From: Paenibacillus sp. FSL R5-0766
GTDB lineage: Bacteria > Bacillota > Bacilli > Paenibacillales > Paenibacillaceae
NCBI RefSeq assembly: GCF_037971845.1
Contig: NZ_CP150227.1
Span: 2,666,001 to 2,730,000, forward strand
Reading direction: 5' to 3'
Length of the DNA: 64,000 bases
The notes under the pieces are model-generated. The model made no database searches. It was not told where the DNA came from and worked only from the letters and a program-made list of their open reading frames with translations. The position numbers were made by a program, and so were the translations under genes. Below, piece by piece: positions 33,820 through 43,000 of this stretch (position 1 is its first letter; each line of letters starts with the position of its first letter).

Positions 33820-33845
33820 GAGGGGGCGAAAGCTCCCTCTTTTTG
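33820..33845 (+). terminator. Terminator of the old-yellow-enzyme gene
   Basis: An 8-bp GC-rich stem with a GAAA tetraloop (33820-33827 with 33832-33839) is followed by five T. Confidence 0.88.
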
Positions 33846-33934
33846 CACATGGTCCAAATTCTCCTTGTCATCGCTCTGTGGTATGATGGATGAACAGGAT
33901 TAACTGGATAATCAACGGTTTGGAGTGAAGGAAT

Positions 33935-34702
33935 ATGCTCGTAGCTGAACGGTATGAGAAAATAGTGGAATGGGTGGATACGCAAGGCAGTATGCGTGTG
34001 ACCGAACTTAGTGAGCGCTGCGGGGTGACGGAAGAGACGATTCGTCGTGATCTGGACAAGCTCGAACAGGCGGGCAGGCTCAGACGGTCCCATGGCGGGG
34101 CGGTCAGCGTAAAATACAAGGATGAGTTACAGTCGGAGATTCCATATCCGGAACGGGCTGTAGCCCATGCAGAAGAGAAGCGCAGAATTGCAAGCGAAGC
34201 AGTGAAAATGGTGGAATCCGGCGACCGGATCGCCTTGGATGCAAGTACAACGGCGTGGTATATGGCGGCAGGATTGCCGAACATACCACTGACGGTATTA
34301 ACCAACTCGATTAAGGTCGCCGCTGAGCTGAGTAACAAGGAACAGATTCGTGTGATTGCCACAGGTGGGCAGCTGGCTTCGAAGTCACTGTCTTTTGTAG
34401 GACCGCTGGCAGAACGTTCGCTGGATGCTTATCATGTGGATAAAGTATTCCTGTCTTGCAAAGGAGTGCATCTGACCAAAGGCATCAGTGAATCCAATGA
34501 ATTACAGGCTTTGGTGAAGCAAAAAATGATCCATATTGCGGATGAGGTCATTTTACTTGCAGATTCCAGCAAATTTAACATACAGGCGTTTACCAGAGTT
34601 GCTGAGATGAGCAGTGTGGGCAAAGTGATTACAGATCAGGGTGTAGATGAAGAGCACGTTAGCGCATTGATCGAGCAGAATATTACGTGTATACGTGTGT
34701 AA
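33935..34702 (+). CDS. DeoR/GlpR-family transcriptional regulator (copy 1)
   Basis: A 255-residue regulator: N-terminal HTH (MRVTELSERCGVTEETIRRDLDKLEQAGRLRRSHGGAV) and the DeoR C-terminal sugar-phosphate sensor (DRIALDASTTAWYMAAGL, VLTNSIKVAAEL, GGQLASKSLSFVGPLAERSL, DEVILLADSSKF). It closely resembles the regulator at 44721-45482. Next to it is an osmC gene that starts 20 bases after its stop; there is no adjacent sugar kinase or transporter, so the target is unknown. Confidence 0.9.
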   Translation: MLVAERYEKIVEWVDTQGSMRVTELSERCGVTEETIRRDLDKLEQAGRLRRSHGGAVSVKYKDELQSEIPYPERAVAHAEEKRRIASEAVKMVESGDRIALDASTTAWYMAAGLPNIPLTVLTNSIKVAAELSNKEQIRVIATGGQLASKSLSFVGPLAERSLDAYHVDKVFLSCKGVHLTKGISESNELQALVKQKMIHIADEVILLADSSKFNIQAFTRVAEMSSVGKVITDQGVDEEHVSALIEQNITCIRV

Positions 34703-34722
34703 ACAAGAAAGGAATGAATGAC

Positions 34723-35181
34723 ATGAAACATCCTTTTCATCTGAAAGCGGTATGGAATGGTGGGCGTAACAGTGAGGGAACAATCGATGCAGGTGGATTA
34801 AAAACGGTCATATCGATTCCGCAGGAGATGGGCGGACCCGGTACGGGAACTAACCCGGACGAGATGCTGCTGGGTGCAGCCTCCACCTGTTACCTGATCA
34901 CACTGGCAGCGATGCTGGAGCGTTCGGATATTACGCCGGATGAATTGACACTTGAATCGGAAGCAACGGTAGATGTTACGAATAACGTATTTACGTACGA
35001 ACGGATCGTACATAGACCCCGGATTGTACTCAGCCAAGATGCTTCAGAAGCGGATCTGACCAAGGCTGAGCGCTTGGCGCATAAGGCTGAATCCTCCTGT
35101 ATGATCTCCCGAGCGGTGGCAGGTAATGTCCAGATGGAGACACAGCCGGTCATTGTTACTACAGGAGCTAACGCAGTGTGA
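34723..35181 (+). CDS. OsmC-family peroxiredoxin
   Basis: A 152-residue cytoplasmic protein. The two redox cysteines of the OsmC/Ohr fold are present: C56 in LLGAASTCYLITLAAMLE and C126 in AHKAESSCMISRAV. The opening (KAVWNGGRNSEGTIDAGGLKTVISIPQEMGGPGTGTNPDEML) is that of the YhfA/SACOL-type OsmC proteins, which reduce organic hydroperoxides. ATG 34723 is chosen with AAGAAAGGA 10 bases upstream; ATG 34714 lies too near the SD. Probably co-transcribed with the DeoR gene. Confidence 0.9.
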   Translation: MKHPFHLKAVWNGGRNSEGTIDAGGLKTVISIPQEMGGPGTGTNPDEMLLGAASTCYLITLAAMLERSDITPDELTLESEATVDVTNNVFTYERIVHRPRIVLSQDASEADLTKAERLAHKAESSCMISRAVAGNVQMETQPVIVTTGANAV

Positions 35182-35239
35182 TATACTGAAGAATAGACGA
35201 TTCAAGTTGTCATTTGTGTAAAATAAGGAGTAATTCGGT

Positions 35240-35830
35240 ATGAACACACAGAAGCGCAAGACTAACCGCTGGGCACGTTTAACACGTGTTATGAAGCTGA
35301 ATTTTCTCAAATTGTTACGTGCTCCCGGAGGTGCCCATAAAGTATCTACCGGATTTGCCATAGGGTTTGGACTGGAACTGATCGTGATCTCGACCGCTTC
35401 CCTGATCTATCTTGTATTTTATCCGATTGTGCGACTGTCTGGGGGTTCGGTGCCAGCAGCGATTGTTGGCAATGTGATCGGGAAACTTACGTTTTTACCT
35501 ATTATTCTGATGCCACTCGCCAAACAAATTGGCTCATGGATATTGCCTGCTCACAGCATGGGACAGGGACTGGTACATGAGAGTGCATTCATGGAGCTGT
35601 TTCGCGGGAACTGGTCGGCCGTGAGTGAATTGTTGCTTGGTGGACTGGATATTCTGGCAGGTATGTCCGTGTTTGGTGTCATTCTGGGTGTGATTTCGTA
35701 CTTTGTCGTGAAATTCTTCTACGTCAGAGCGCTCAACCGGCGTTATGAACGCCGGCTGGAGAAACGCCGACAAGCGGACATCGCTTCGGTATCACCTCCG
35801 GTATTAATCAGGAAGCCATCACAATCATAA
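35240..35830 (+). CDS. DUF2062 membrane protein
   Basis: A 196-residue protein of the DUF2062 family: a basic N-terminus (KRKTNRWARLTRVMKLNFLKLLRAPGG), then AHKVSTGFAIGFGLELIVISTASLIYL, two or three membrane segments and a basic C-terminal tail (NRRYERRLEKRRQ). The family's role is unknown. SD AAGGAG precedes the ATG. Its 3' end overlaps the convergent AEC carrier gene by 23 bases. Confidence 0.82.
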   Translation: MNTQKRKTNRWARLTRVMKLNFLKLLRAPGGAHKVSTGFAIGFGLELIVISTASLIYLVFYPIVRLSGGSVPAAIVGNVIGKLTFLPIILMPLAKQIGSWILPAHSMGQGLVHESAFMELFRGNWSAVSELLLGGLDILAGMSVFGVILGVISYFVVKFFYVRALNRRYERRLEKRRQADIASVSPPVLIRKPSQS

Positions 35831-36737
35831 TGGGCAGCATCAACATGGATGCAGCGGTGGTCCACAGAATACAGCGGGATACAAACTGCGGAGAAGCATT
35901 GAACTGTTCAGCCAAAATAACGGCGTTCACTGCGGTTGGCATCGATGCGAGGATCAGCAGCACACTGAACAACGTACCTTCGACCTGAAGAGCGGTCAGT
36001 ATCAGGCAGGACAGGATCGGCGCAGCTGCGAGACGGACCACAAGCCCGGTCCAGAAAGCTCGGCGTACATTGGGTAGCCAAGGCACCGTTGCACCTTTTG
36101 GTCTGAGCATCTGGGCTCCCAGAATGGCGAGTACGACAGGAGAGTAGCCCGCAGCCAGCATAGAGATCCCTCCATCCAGTGCTTCAGGCAGGCTCAGATT
36201 GGATGCACGCAGCGCAATGGCGATGCCGGCAGCATAGATGGATGGCATGCGGAAAACGGACAGGATCGCATCTTTTACCGTGAATTCGGATCTCGCAGCA
36301 AAAAAGATACCTACCGTATTAACAATAATCATCTGTCCAATGACGTAGACGGAAGCCTTGTCGAGCCCAAGCTGACCAAAGGCAAGCAGCACAAGCGGGA
36401 GCCCGTAATTCACGCAGTTTGTAAACGTGGAGACGAGGGTGAGACCCGCTTTTTCGCTTGCACCCAGACGGAAAATCCGGCTTAACAGCTCGGCGAGGGC
36501 CCACAGGGCAATCAGATTAATAATAGAGAACCAGAACGTGCTGGTGACGTCCGTCCAGGTAATCTCTGCATGCAGCAATGTATTGAAGATGAGCGCAGGG
36601 CTCAAAATATAAAGGGAAAAGGTCGAGAGCGACCGGGTATCCCAATTTTTGAAGCGTTTTAACAGAATACCTCCAATCACGGGAAGTGAGATCGGCAGGA
36701 AGACATGGTATAACGTGAGTAAAAATGAGTGAAGCAA
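35808..36737 (-). CDS. AEC-family (auxin efflux carrier-like) transporter
   Basis: A 309-residue membrane protein with about ten membrane segments. Signature stretches are SLPVIGGILLKRF, NCVNYGLPLVLLAFG (the family's central N-x-G/P-x-P motif) and ASMPTAVNAVILAEQF. AEC members move small carboxylates or other metabolites. The start is TTG 36737 with AAGGGA about 10 bases upstream on the - strand; no in-frame ATG gives a full first membrane segment. It overlaps the 3' end of the DUF2062 gene and is divergent from the lactonase gene. Confidence 0.88.
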   Translation of the reverse strand: MLHSFLLTLYHVFLPISLPVIGGILLKRFKNWDTRSLSTFSLYILSPALIFNTLLHAEITWTDVTSTFWFSIINLIALWALAELLSRIFRLGASEKAGLTLVSTFTNCVNYGLPLVLLAFGQLGLDKASVYVIGQMIIVNTVGIFFAARSEFTVKDAILSVFRMPSIYAAGIAIALRASNLSLPEALDGGISMLAAGYSPVVLAILGAQMLRPKGATVPWLPNVRRAFWTGLVVRLAAAPILSCLILTALQVEGTLFSVLLILASMPTAVNAVILAEQFNASPQFVSRCILWTTAASMLMLPIMIVMAS

Positions 36738-36951
36738 TGCAATTCAGTCCCTTCTGGATGAAAAACCAATCTTATCATAGCAGAAGATGCATCTCATATG
36801 AATGGATTTCAGTATGATGATGTGTAGTAATCGCCTTGTTTAACTAAGGATTTCCCTGATGGGCAGCGACAGCCGATTGCTATTTTGATATGGCAGATTT
36901 ATTATAGAAGAGGTGCAACAAGATTACATACACATAGAGGAGGAAACTGTA

Positions 36952-38034
36952 ATGAGTGAATCAAAACGCTTGCTCGTACTGGCCGGCTCTTACGCCGAAG
37001 CGGAAAATGAGGGCATTTATGCATATGAATTGAATGAGGATACAGGCAGCTTGTCCAAGCTTGATGGCATCGCGGGCGTGAAAAACCCAACGTTTGTCAA
37101 CGTGGATGCTGAAGGAAACAAACTGTATGCGATTGGTGAAACAGCGTCAGCTGAAGGCAACAAAATGTCTGAAGCGGTAGCTCTGAGCATTGATCCTTCT
37201 ACAGGAAAATTAACGTTGATGAACCGGAATAACTCCATTTCAGCTCCGCCATGTCACATCCAGCGTGACCCTTCCGGCAAATACTTGATCCTCTCCAGCT
37301 ACCACGGTGGTCTGGTAGGTCTGCAAGCCTTGACGGATAACGGTGAAGTTGGAGCGCTTCTGGACGAGAAGAAACATGAAGGACAAGGTGCGCATCCGGA
37401 GCGTCAGGACAAGCCACATGTTCACTCCGCATTCTTCAGCCCGGATGGTAAATACATGATGGTACAGGATCTGGGCGCAGATAACATCGCGATCTATTCC
37501 ATCGATGCAGACAAAAATGAACTTGTGCTGCACAGTGAAACCAAAACACATCCGGGAGCAGGCCCACGTCACTTGGCGTTCCACCCGAATGGTCAATTCG
37601 CGTATGTGATCAACGAAGTGGATTCTTCCATTACTTCGTTCCAATATGATGCAGCAGCGGGCACATTGACAGAGGTTTCCACTGTGTCCACACTGCCTGA
37701 TGGATATGATGGCAAAGAGAATACAACAGCGGAAATCACTGTTTCCAATGATGGACGTTATGTATATGGATCTAACCGTGGACATGACAGCATCGTTGTA
37801 TTTGCAGTAGATGCAGACAAAGGTCACCTGACACTGGTTGAGCATGTATCTGCTGAAGGTGAGCATCCGCGTCACTTTGCTCTGACACCTAACGGCAAAT
37901 TGCTGATCGCCGCTAACCGCGATACGAACAACCTCGTGACATTCACGGTGGATCAGGAGAGCGGACGTCTGAAATACACAGGTCACAGCACAGGTGTATC
38001 CAAGCCTGTATGCGTGAAACCTGTATATCTGTAA
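36952..38034 (+). CDS. pgl: 6-phosphogluconolactonase-type beta-propeller (lactonase family)
   Basis: A 360-residue seven-bladed propeller of the YbhE/YkgB lactonase family, with repeated blades (GNKLYAIGETAS, SPDGKYMMVQDLGADNIAIYSID, HPNGQFAYVINEVDSSITSF, SNDGRYVYGSNRGHDSIVVFAVD, TPNGKLLIAANRDTNNLVTF) and the conserved PPCHIQRDPSGKYLI and GPRHLAFHP. It would open 6-phosphogluconolactone in the oxidative pentose phosphate path. ATG 36952 has AGAGGAGGA about 9 bases upstream. Its closeness to hxlAB is notable because both steps belong to cyclic formaldehyde oxidation. Confidence 0.9.
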   Translation: MSESKRLLVLAGSYAEAENEGIYAYELNEDTGSLSKLDGIAGVKNPTFVNVDAEGNKLYAIGETASAEGNKMSEAVALSIDPSTGKLTLMNRNNSISAPPCHIQRDPSGKYLILSSYHGGLVGLQALTDNGEVGALLDEKKHEGQGAHPERQDKPHVHSAFFSPDGKYMMVQDLGADNIAIYSIDADKNELVLHSETKTHPGAGPRHLAFHPNGQFAYVINEVDSSITSFQYDAAAGTLTEVSTVSTLPDGYDGKENTTAEITVSNDGRYVYGSNRGHDSIVVFAVDADKGHLTLVEHVSAEGEHPRHFALTPNGKLLIAANRDTNNLVTFTVDQESGRLKYTGHSTGVSKPVCVKPVYL

Positions 38035-38083
38035 AATGATAAATTTCTAAACCAGCCCTGACTGGATTGAAAATGATAAAGAT

Positions 38084-38112
38084 AAAGACCCTGCCATTTG
38101 GCGGGGTCTTTT
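38084..38112 (+). terminator. Terminator of the lactonase gene
   Basis: A hairpin AAAGACCCTGC/GCGGGGTCTTT with a short loop ends in a T run, 49 bases after the stop. Confidence 0.85.
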
Positions 38113-38410
38113 ATATTGCATATCTAATTGGATGATTAGGCTGCTGCTCTGCTGTAAGCGGGTGATTGGAATAGAGGATTAATAAATTCTATATTGGATT
38201 CACATAACAACGAATAATTATCAATAGTATCCCCCAAGTAACTACCCCACTTCAAAGTGCGTACTTCCTGAATGGATAGTCAGGGTCTACAATGAGTGAG
38301 TAGCCAAAACAAACACTGCATGCATCTGAACAGACAAATTGGTGCAGGCTAAATATCTGATTATTATTTTTACAGGAACGAATCATACTTGAACAACAAA
38401 GGAGAAATAA
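38113..38410 (+). promoter_or_regulatory. hxlAB upstream region with candidate HxlR-type sites
   Basis: No gene is seen in these ~300 bases. AGTATCC (38226-38232) faces GGATAGT (38274-38280), and CACTTCAAAGTG and AAGTGCGTACTT lie between them. TACAAT (38288-38293) is a possible -10 with a weak TTCCTG 17 bases upstream. Such stacked small inverted repeats around a promoter fit activation or repression by HxlR, encoded at 39882. Confidence 0.4.
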
Positions 38411-38413
38411 ATG

Positions 38414-39046
38414 ATGAAATTGCAATTGGCGCTTGACTTGGTGAATATCCCTGAAGGTATCGCATTGGTTAAAGAGGTTGAACAATATATTGATATCGTT
38501 GAGATTGGTACTCCAATCGTTATTAATGAAGGTTTGCACGCGGTTAAAGCAATGAAAGAAGCATTCCCTAATCTGCAAGTTCTTGCAGACCTTAAAATCA
38601 TGGATGCTGGTGGTTATGAAATCATGAAAGCAGCTGAAGCTGGTGCGGATCTAATCACTGTGCTTGGGGCAACCAATGACAGTACGATCAAAGGTGCAGT
38701 AGCAGAAGCGAAGAAACAAAACAAACAAGTTCTTGTGGACATGATCAACGTGCCTAACCTTGAACAACGTGCTCGTGAAATTGATGCGCTTGGCGTAGAT
38801 TACATCTGTGTACACACAGGTTATGACCTACAAGCTGAAGGACAAAGCCCGTTCGAAGATCTGCAAACGATCAAAGCAGCTGTGAAAAACGCTAAAACGG
38901 CTGTAGCTGGTGGAATCAAGCTGGAAACATTGCCAGAAGTGATCAAAGCACAACCGGATCTGGTTATTGTAGGTGGCGGTATCACAGGACAAGCAGACAA
39001 AGCGGCAGTTGCAGCTGAAATGCAACGTCTCGTTAAACAAGGGTAA
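38414..39046 (+). CDS. hxlA: 3-hexulose-6-phosphate synthase
   Basis: A 210-residue TIM-barrel enzyme that condenses formaldehyde with ribulose 5-phosphate, the first ribulose monophosphate step. The OMP-decarboxylase-superfamily motif DLKIMDAGG (DxKxxD) is present, along with VEIGTPIVINEG, ITVLGATNDSTI and the phosphate site VAGGI...VIVGGGIT. AAAGGAG lies upstream; ATG 38411 is an alternative start one codon earlier. hxlB follows after 4 bases. In Bacillus this pair is a formaldehyde detoxification system. Confidence 0.95.
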   Translation: MKLQLALDLVNIPEGIALVKEVEQYIDIVEIGTPIVINEGLHAVKAMKEAFPNLQVLADLKIMDAGGYEIMKAAEAGADLITVLGATNDSTIKGAVAEAKKQNKQVLVDMINVPNLEQRAREIDALGVDYICVHTGYDLQAEGQSPFEDLQTIKAAVKNAKTAVAGGIKLETLPEVIKAQPDLVIVGGGITGQADKAAVAAEMQRLVKQG

Positions 39047-39050
39047 GCAG

Positions 39051-39614
39051 ATGAGCAAAACACAGTACGCAGCTGACATCTTGAAGGAGCTGGAACGTAC
39101 GTTAAGCCAGATCGACGATGCAGAGATGCAAGCGATGGCTGAGCACATTCTGGCTGCGGAACAGATTTTTGTAGCAGGAGCAGGCCGGTCAGGACTTATG
39201 GGAAAGGCTTTTGCCATGAGACTGATGCAGATGGGGCTTCGTGTATATGTGGTGGGCGAGACCGTAACACCGGGGATCAGCTCGAAGGATTTCCTCTTGC
39301 TGTGCTCTGGCTCAGGAGAGACAGGCAGTCTGGCAGCCATGGCTCAGAAGGCCAGTCAAGCAGGTGCACCTGTAGGACTCATTACAATTAAGCCAGAGTC
39401 CACGATTGGGCAATTGGCAACTACGGTAGTGCGCCTTCCGGCTTCAGCCAAAGAGGACACAGCAACTTCCGGAGCGGCAGTAACCATTCAGCCGATGGGC
39501 TCGTTGTTCGAACAAGGACTGTTAATCGGCATGGATGCTCTCATTCTTACGATGATGGAAATGAAGGGTATGACCGGAGCGGATATGTTTGGCCGCCACG
39601 CGAACCTGGAATAG
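39051..39614 (+). CDS. hxlB: 6-phospho-3-hexuloisomerase
   Basis: A 187-residue SIS-domain isomerase converting hexulose 6-phosphate to fructose 6-phosphate. Motifs: FVAGAGRSGLMGKAFAMRLMQMG, VVGETVTPGISSKDFLLLCSGSGETGS and the C-terminal QGLLIGMDALILTMMEMKG with NLE end, all standard for HxlB. It begins 4 bases after the hxlA stop, using AAGGG within the end of hxlA as SD. A terminator follows, so hxlR is a separate unit. Confidence 0.95.
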   Translation: MSKTQYAADILKELERTLSQIDDAEMQAMAEHILAAEQIFVAGAGRSGLMGKAFAMRLMQMGLRVYVVGETVTPGISSKDFLLLCSGSGETGSLAAMAQKASQAGAPVGLITIKPESTIGQLATTVVRLPASAKEDTATSGAAVTIQPMGSLFEQGLLIGMDALILTMMEMKGMTGADMFGRHANLE

Positions 39615-39624
39615 TGAATAGATG

Positions 39625-39666
39625 AAAGACCGGAATCCTTTGATTATGAAGGGTTCTGGTCTTTTC
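39625..39666 (+). terminator. Terminator of hxlAB
   Basis: A 16-base arm pair AAAGACCGGAATCCTT/AAGGGTTCTGGTCTTT (with G-T pairs) ends in T-rich sequence. Confidence 0.88.
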
Positions 39667-39881
39667 TGCGATACATAATCAGTCATCTGTATAGGTTTTA
39701 TCCGTGATTTACAGTTAAACTTTGCATCCCGACCAGGCTGTAGTAGAATTAATAGATAGCTGTATCGAATGAATGTACTTATTACATCATGCATGGAGCG
39801 GAAAGCTTGCCTCGTGTGAAGTGTCCCCGTGATATGTGTAATATACGCGATATAAGATTGAAGATGAGGGGGCTCGGAGCC

Positions 39882-40241
39882 ATGGCAGCCGAAGTCAAGG
39901 AACGGATTAATCTGAAAGAAATCAACTGTGAGAAGGAATTGACCCTTGCGGTGATCGGTGGCAAATGGAAACTGATTATTTTGTGGCATTTGGGTCTGGA
40001 AGGCACCAAACGTTTCAGTGAGCTGAAACGCCTAATCCCTCATATTACCCAGAAGATGCTGACCAACCAGCTGCGTGAGCTGGAGGAAGACAAACTGATT
40101 GAACGCAAGGTGTATGCAGAGGTACCACCTCGGGTGGAATATACGTTGACAGATCACGGTCAAAGTCTGATGCCCGTCCTGCACGCGATGTATAACTGGG
40201 GTAAAAACTACGGTGAAAATGTAATTTGGAAAGAAAGCTAA
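39882..40241 (+). CDS. hxlR: HxlR formaldehyde-sensing activator
   Basis: A 119-residue winged-helix regulator. The stretch [35 protein letters not shown] is almost the same as in B. subtilis HxlR, including the Cys and Lys (C16, K18 here) known to be crosslinked by formaldehyde in that protein. Remaining blocks are [22 protein letters not shown] and [18 protein letters not shown]. The ATG at 39882 uses GAGGGGG 9 bases upstream. In B. subtilis hxlR is divergent from hxlAB; here it is downstream on the same strand behind a terminator. Confidence 0.92.
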   Translation: MAAEVKERINLKEINCEKELTLAVIGGKWKLIILWHLGLEGTKRFSELKRLIPHITQKMLTNQLRELEEDKLIERKVYAEVPPRVEYTLTDHGQSLMPVLHAMYNWGKNYGENVIWKES

Positions 40242-40260
40242 ATAAGTTATATTCAGAATG

Positions 40261-40302
40261 ACCGCTAGGTAAATGGATACTTCCATAAACCAGCGGTTTT
40301 TT
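40261..40302 (+). terminator. Terminator of hxlR
   Basis: Arms ACCGCT (40261-40266) and AGCGGT (40292-40297), with extended partial pairing, are followed by six T. Confidence 0.78.
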
Positions 40303-40335
40303 AGTTACTTTTAAATTTTGGTCAGTGGATCAATA

Positions 40336-40478
40336 GTTTACTCCAAACGCAGCGGGCAGAAATAGACTTAAGAAGCGAAGCGTTCGCCTTTATCAACGGA
40401 TTTTCACCTTTAAAAAAGTGAATCAAAAAATCCGGGGATAACAGCGATCGAAGGGCTATTCTGCCAGCGGAGTAATAA
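40336..40478 (+). repeat. Diverged copy C of the dispersed repeat
   Basis: The core is shared with copies A, D and E (GAAGCGAAGCGTTCGCCTTTATC, then AAATCCGGGGATAACAGCGA). The outer ends differ: they form another imperfect inverted pair (TTACTCCAAACGCAG..GGGCAGAAATAG with CTATTCTGCCAGCGGAGTAA). It fills most of the 318-bp gap before pepF. No gene is seen here. Confidence 0.65.
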
Positions 40479-40560
40479 GGAGTAATCATTGTAATGTATA
40501 GATGAGCAGAATATGATACGATGAGAGATATTGGAAATACAAGGAGGATGACAACTAAAG

Positions 40561-42363
40561 ATGGAAAAAATACGTACACGTGCTGAGGTAAATCAGGAAA
40601 CGACTTGGGATTTGAGAGACTTGTTTGTAACCGATGTAGAGTGGGAGCAGGAGCTTCGATCACTTCCACTGGCTGCTGCTCAGATCGAAACGTTCAAAGG
40701 ACGTCTGGGCGAAGGCGCTGAACAATTGCTGGCTTGTCTGGATGCGCGTGAAGCTTTGCAGGAGCGAATCAGCAAGACGGCTTCTTATGCTCGACTGAAG
40801 CAGTCCGAGGACAGCACCAATCCGGTCAATATTGAGAATTCAGCTAAAGCAGGAGATATCCTATCAAATCTGTCGTCGTCCTTGTCTTTTGTCAATTCGG
40901 AGATCGTTGATCTGCCGGAGGGAACCGTTGAACGGTACCTTGAAGAACTTCCGGGATTGGAGCCGTATGCGCGCAGTTTGGAGCGTTTGATTCGAGAAAA
41001 AGCACATCGGCTCACGCCAGAGACCGAGAAGGTACTTGCTTCATTAGGAGAGGTACTGGATTCGCCATACCGTATCTATCTGCGCGGTAAACTGGCAGAC
41101 ATGACGTTTGACGATGCTCTTGATGGAGAGGACAACAATCGTCCACTGTCCTGGTCATTCTATGAAAATAATTATGAGATGTCATCTGATACAAAGCTGC
41201 GCCGTTCTGCTTATGCTGCATTCAGCTCGACATTAAATGATTACAAAAATACGTTCGCAGAAGGTTATGCAACCGAAGTGAAGAAACAGGTTGTTCTATC
41301 CAGGCTGCGTGGTTACGACGATGTTACAGATATGCTTCTCAGCCCACAGCAAGTGAGCAAAGAGATGTACAATAATGTGCTCGATATTATCCAGCAGGAA
41401 CTCGCACCACATATGCGCAGACTGGCGGCTCTAAAGAAACGTGAGCTGGGTCTGGACAAACTGATGTTCTGTGATCTGAAGGCTCCGCTTGATCCTGAAT
41501 TTAGCCCTGCCATTACATATGATGAGGCGTGCACACTCATTCGAGAAGCACTTGATGTGCTTGGTCCGGAGTACGGCGAGATCGTAGAGCGAGCATTCCG
41601 TGATCGCTGGGTGGATTACGCAGATAACGCAGGCAAATCCACAGGAGCGTTTTGTTCTTCCATATATGGTTCGCACTCCTATATCCTGATTTCATGGGCG
41701 AACAACATGCGCGGAGCCTTTACGCTTGCCCATGAAGTGGGACATGCAGGCCATTTCATGCTCGCGGGTCGTTACCAACGACTCACGAATACACGCCCAT
41801 CTCTTTATTTCATTGAGGCACCATCGACGATGAATGAAATGCTGCTGGCAGATCATCTATTGAAGCGTTCTGATAATCCGAGAATGCGTCGCTGGGTCAT
41901 TTTGCAACTGTTGAACACGTATTACCATAACTTCGTTACACATCTGCTGGAAGGTGAATTACAGCGCAGGGTGTATGCACGCGCAACCAATGATGAGCCC
42001 ATTACGGCGAAGACGTTAAGTCAGCTCAAAGGAGACATCCTTTCCGAATTCTGGGGACCTGACCTGGTAATTGATGAAGGGGCCAAACTCACGTGGATGA
42101 GACAACCTCATTATTATATGGGACTATATCCATATACCTATGCGGCAGGCTTGACGGCTTCCACCGCGGCAGCACAGCAGATTCGGGAAGAAGGACAGCC
42201 TGCGGTAGATCGCTGGCTTGATGCACTCAAAGCTGGTGGAAGTCTCACGCCACAGGAGTTAATGAAGCTTGCGGGTGTGGATATGTCCGGACCTGAGCCG
42301 ATTCGCTCTGCGGTTGCTTATGTCGGCAGTCTGGTCGACGAACTTGAACGTCTGTATTCCTGA
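40561..42363 (+). CDS. pepF: Oligoendopeptidase F (M3B)
   Basis: A 600-residue cytoplasmic zinc metallopeptidase that degrades short peptides. The N-terminal helical domain starts TWDLRDLFVTDVEWEQEL. The zinc site is TLAHEVGHAGHF (H391, E392, H395), with a downstream Glu ligand in the helix around ESTMNEMLLADHLL-type sequence (APSTMNEMLLADH). Length fits the family (about 600). SD AAGGAGG precedes the ATG. The gene is a single unit bounded by repeat copy C and a terminator. Confidence 0.95.
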   Translation: MEKIRTRAEVNQETTWDLRDLFVTDVEWEQELRSLPLAAAQIETFKGRLGEGAEQLLACLDAREALQERISKTASYARLKQSEDSTNPVNIENSAKAGDILSNLSSSLSFVNSEIVDLPEGTVERYLEELPGLEPYARSLERLIREKAHRLTPETEKVLASLGEVLDSPYRIYLRGKLADMTFDDALDGEDNNRPLSWSFYENNYEMSSDTKLRRSAYAAFSSTLNDYKNTFAEGYATEVKKQVVLSRLRGYDDVTDMLLSPQQVSKEMYNNVLDIIQQELAPHMRRLAALKKRELGLDKLMFCDLKAPLDPEFSPAITYDEACTLIREALDVLGPEYGEIVERAFRDRWVDYADNAGKSTGAFCSSIYGSHSYILISWANNMRGAFTLAHEVGHAGHFMLAGRYQRLTNTRPSLYFIEAPSTMNEMLLADHLLKRSDNPRMRRWVILQLLNTYYHNFVTHLLEGELQRRVYARATNDEPITAKTLSQLKGDILSEFWGPDLVIDEGAKLTWMRQPHYYMGLYPYTYAAGLTASTAAAQQIREEGQPAVDRWLDALKAGGSLTPQELMKLAGVDMSGPEPIRSAVAYVGSLVDELERLYS

Positions 42364-42407
42364 TCTGGTTCATATAGTATACGGACAAGGCAGAACGGGT
42401 TGTCTGC

Positions 42408-42450
42408 ATGCACCGCCTTCCTTGCGTGGGGGGCGGTGCATCTTATTTTT
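42408..42450 (+). terminator. Terminator of pepF
   Basis: A perfect 10-bp stem ATGCACCGCC/GGCGGTGCAT (42408-42417 with 42432-42441) is followed by a T-rich tail. Confidence 0.85.
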
Positions 42451-42474
42451 GCAAGGGGAAAGGAACGATGATGA

Positions 42475-42990
42475 ATGGCGTTAACAAGCGAGTCCTCATC
42501 GATGGGCCGATTAAGCGTAGACGGCTTTGGTGTGTTTGACGACATGAATGGAGTACCAGGTTTTGAAGGCAATCAGGGTGGTTTTTTTTCGGGATTTAGT
42601 GAGTTTGCTGCAATGAATGCATTTGCTTCGATTTTCATTGGCGCCATATTTCTCATCATTGCGGGAGTTATTGTTTTTGTTATTATTTCAGGCATACGCT
42701 CAGGGATGTCAAATAACGCGGCAGCCTTGTTAACCCTGCACTCAACGGTGGTGACCAAACGAACGGAAGTTTCAGGTGGCAGCGGGGATAGCCGTGCGAC
42801 TACCCGGTATTATGTTACATTTGAATTCGACAATGGGGAGCGCACTGAACTAATTGTTGGCGGAAACCATTATGGCATGATGGTGGAAAATGATCGAGGG
42901 ATGCTGACGTATCAGGGGACACGATTCAAGCATTTTGAGAGAGATGTACAGCCCCAGTCTGGGGTAAGCAAAGGTCAATTTTATACGTAA
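42475..42990 (+). CDS. DUF2500 membrane protein
   Basis: A 171-residue protein. One membrane segment at ~50-75 (FASIFIGAIFLIIAGVIVFVIISG), followed by a soluble beta-rich region (STVVTKRTEVSGG, YYVTFEFDNGERTELIVGGNHYGMMVENDRGMLTYQGTRFKHFER) with the DUF2500 pattern. Function unknown; possibly exposed at the surface. ATG 42475 is used because the nearby ATGs at 42468 and 42471 lead to a short frame; the SD AAAGGA is about 11 bases upstream, so MGRLSVDGF at 42502 is an alternative start. Confidence 0.75.
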   Translation: MALTSESSSMGRLSVDGFGVFDDMNGVPGFEGNQGGFFSGFSEFAAMNAFASIFIGAIFLIIAGVIVFVIISGIRSGMSNNAAALLTLHSTVVTKRTEVSGGSGDSRATTRYYVTFEFDNGERTELIVGGNHYGMMVENDRGMLTYQGTRFKHFERDVQPQSGVSKGQFYT

Positions 42991-43000
42991 AAAAAGAAAT

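Noticed and set aside
42468..42539. Upstream ATG frame before the DUF2500 gene as a leader peptide
   Set aside because: The frame from 42468 closes after a short run with no conserved or regulatory features; treated as chance.
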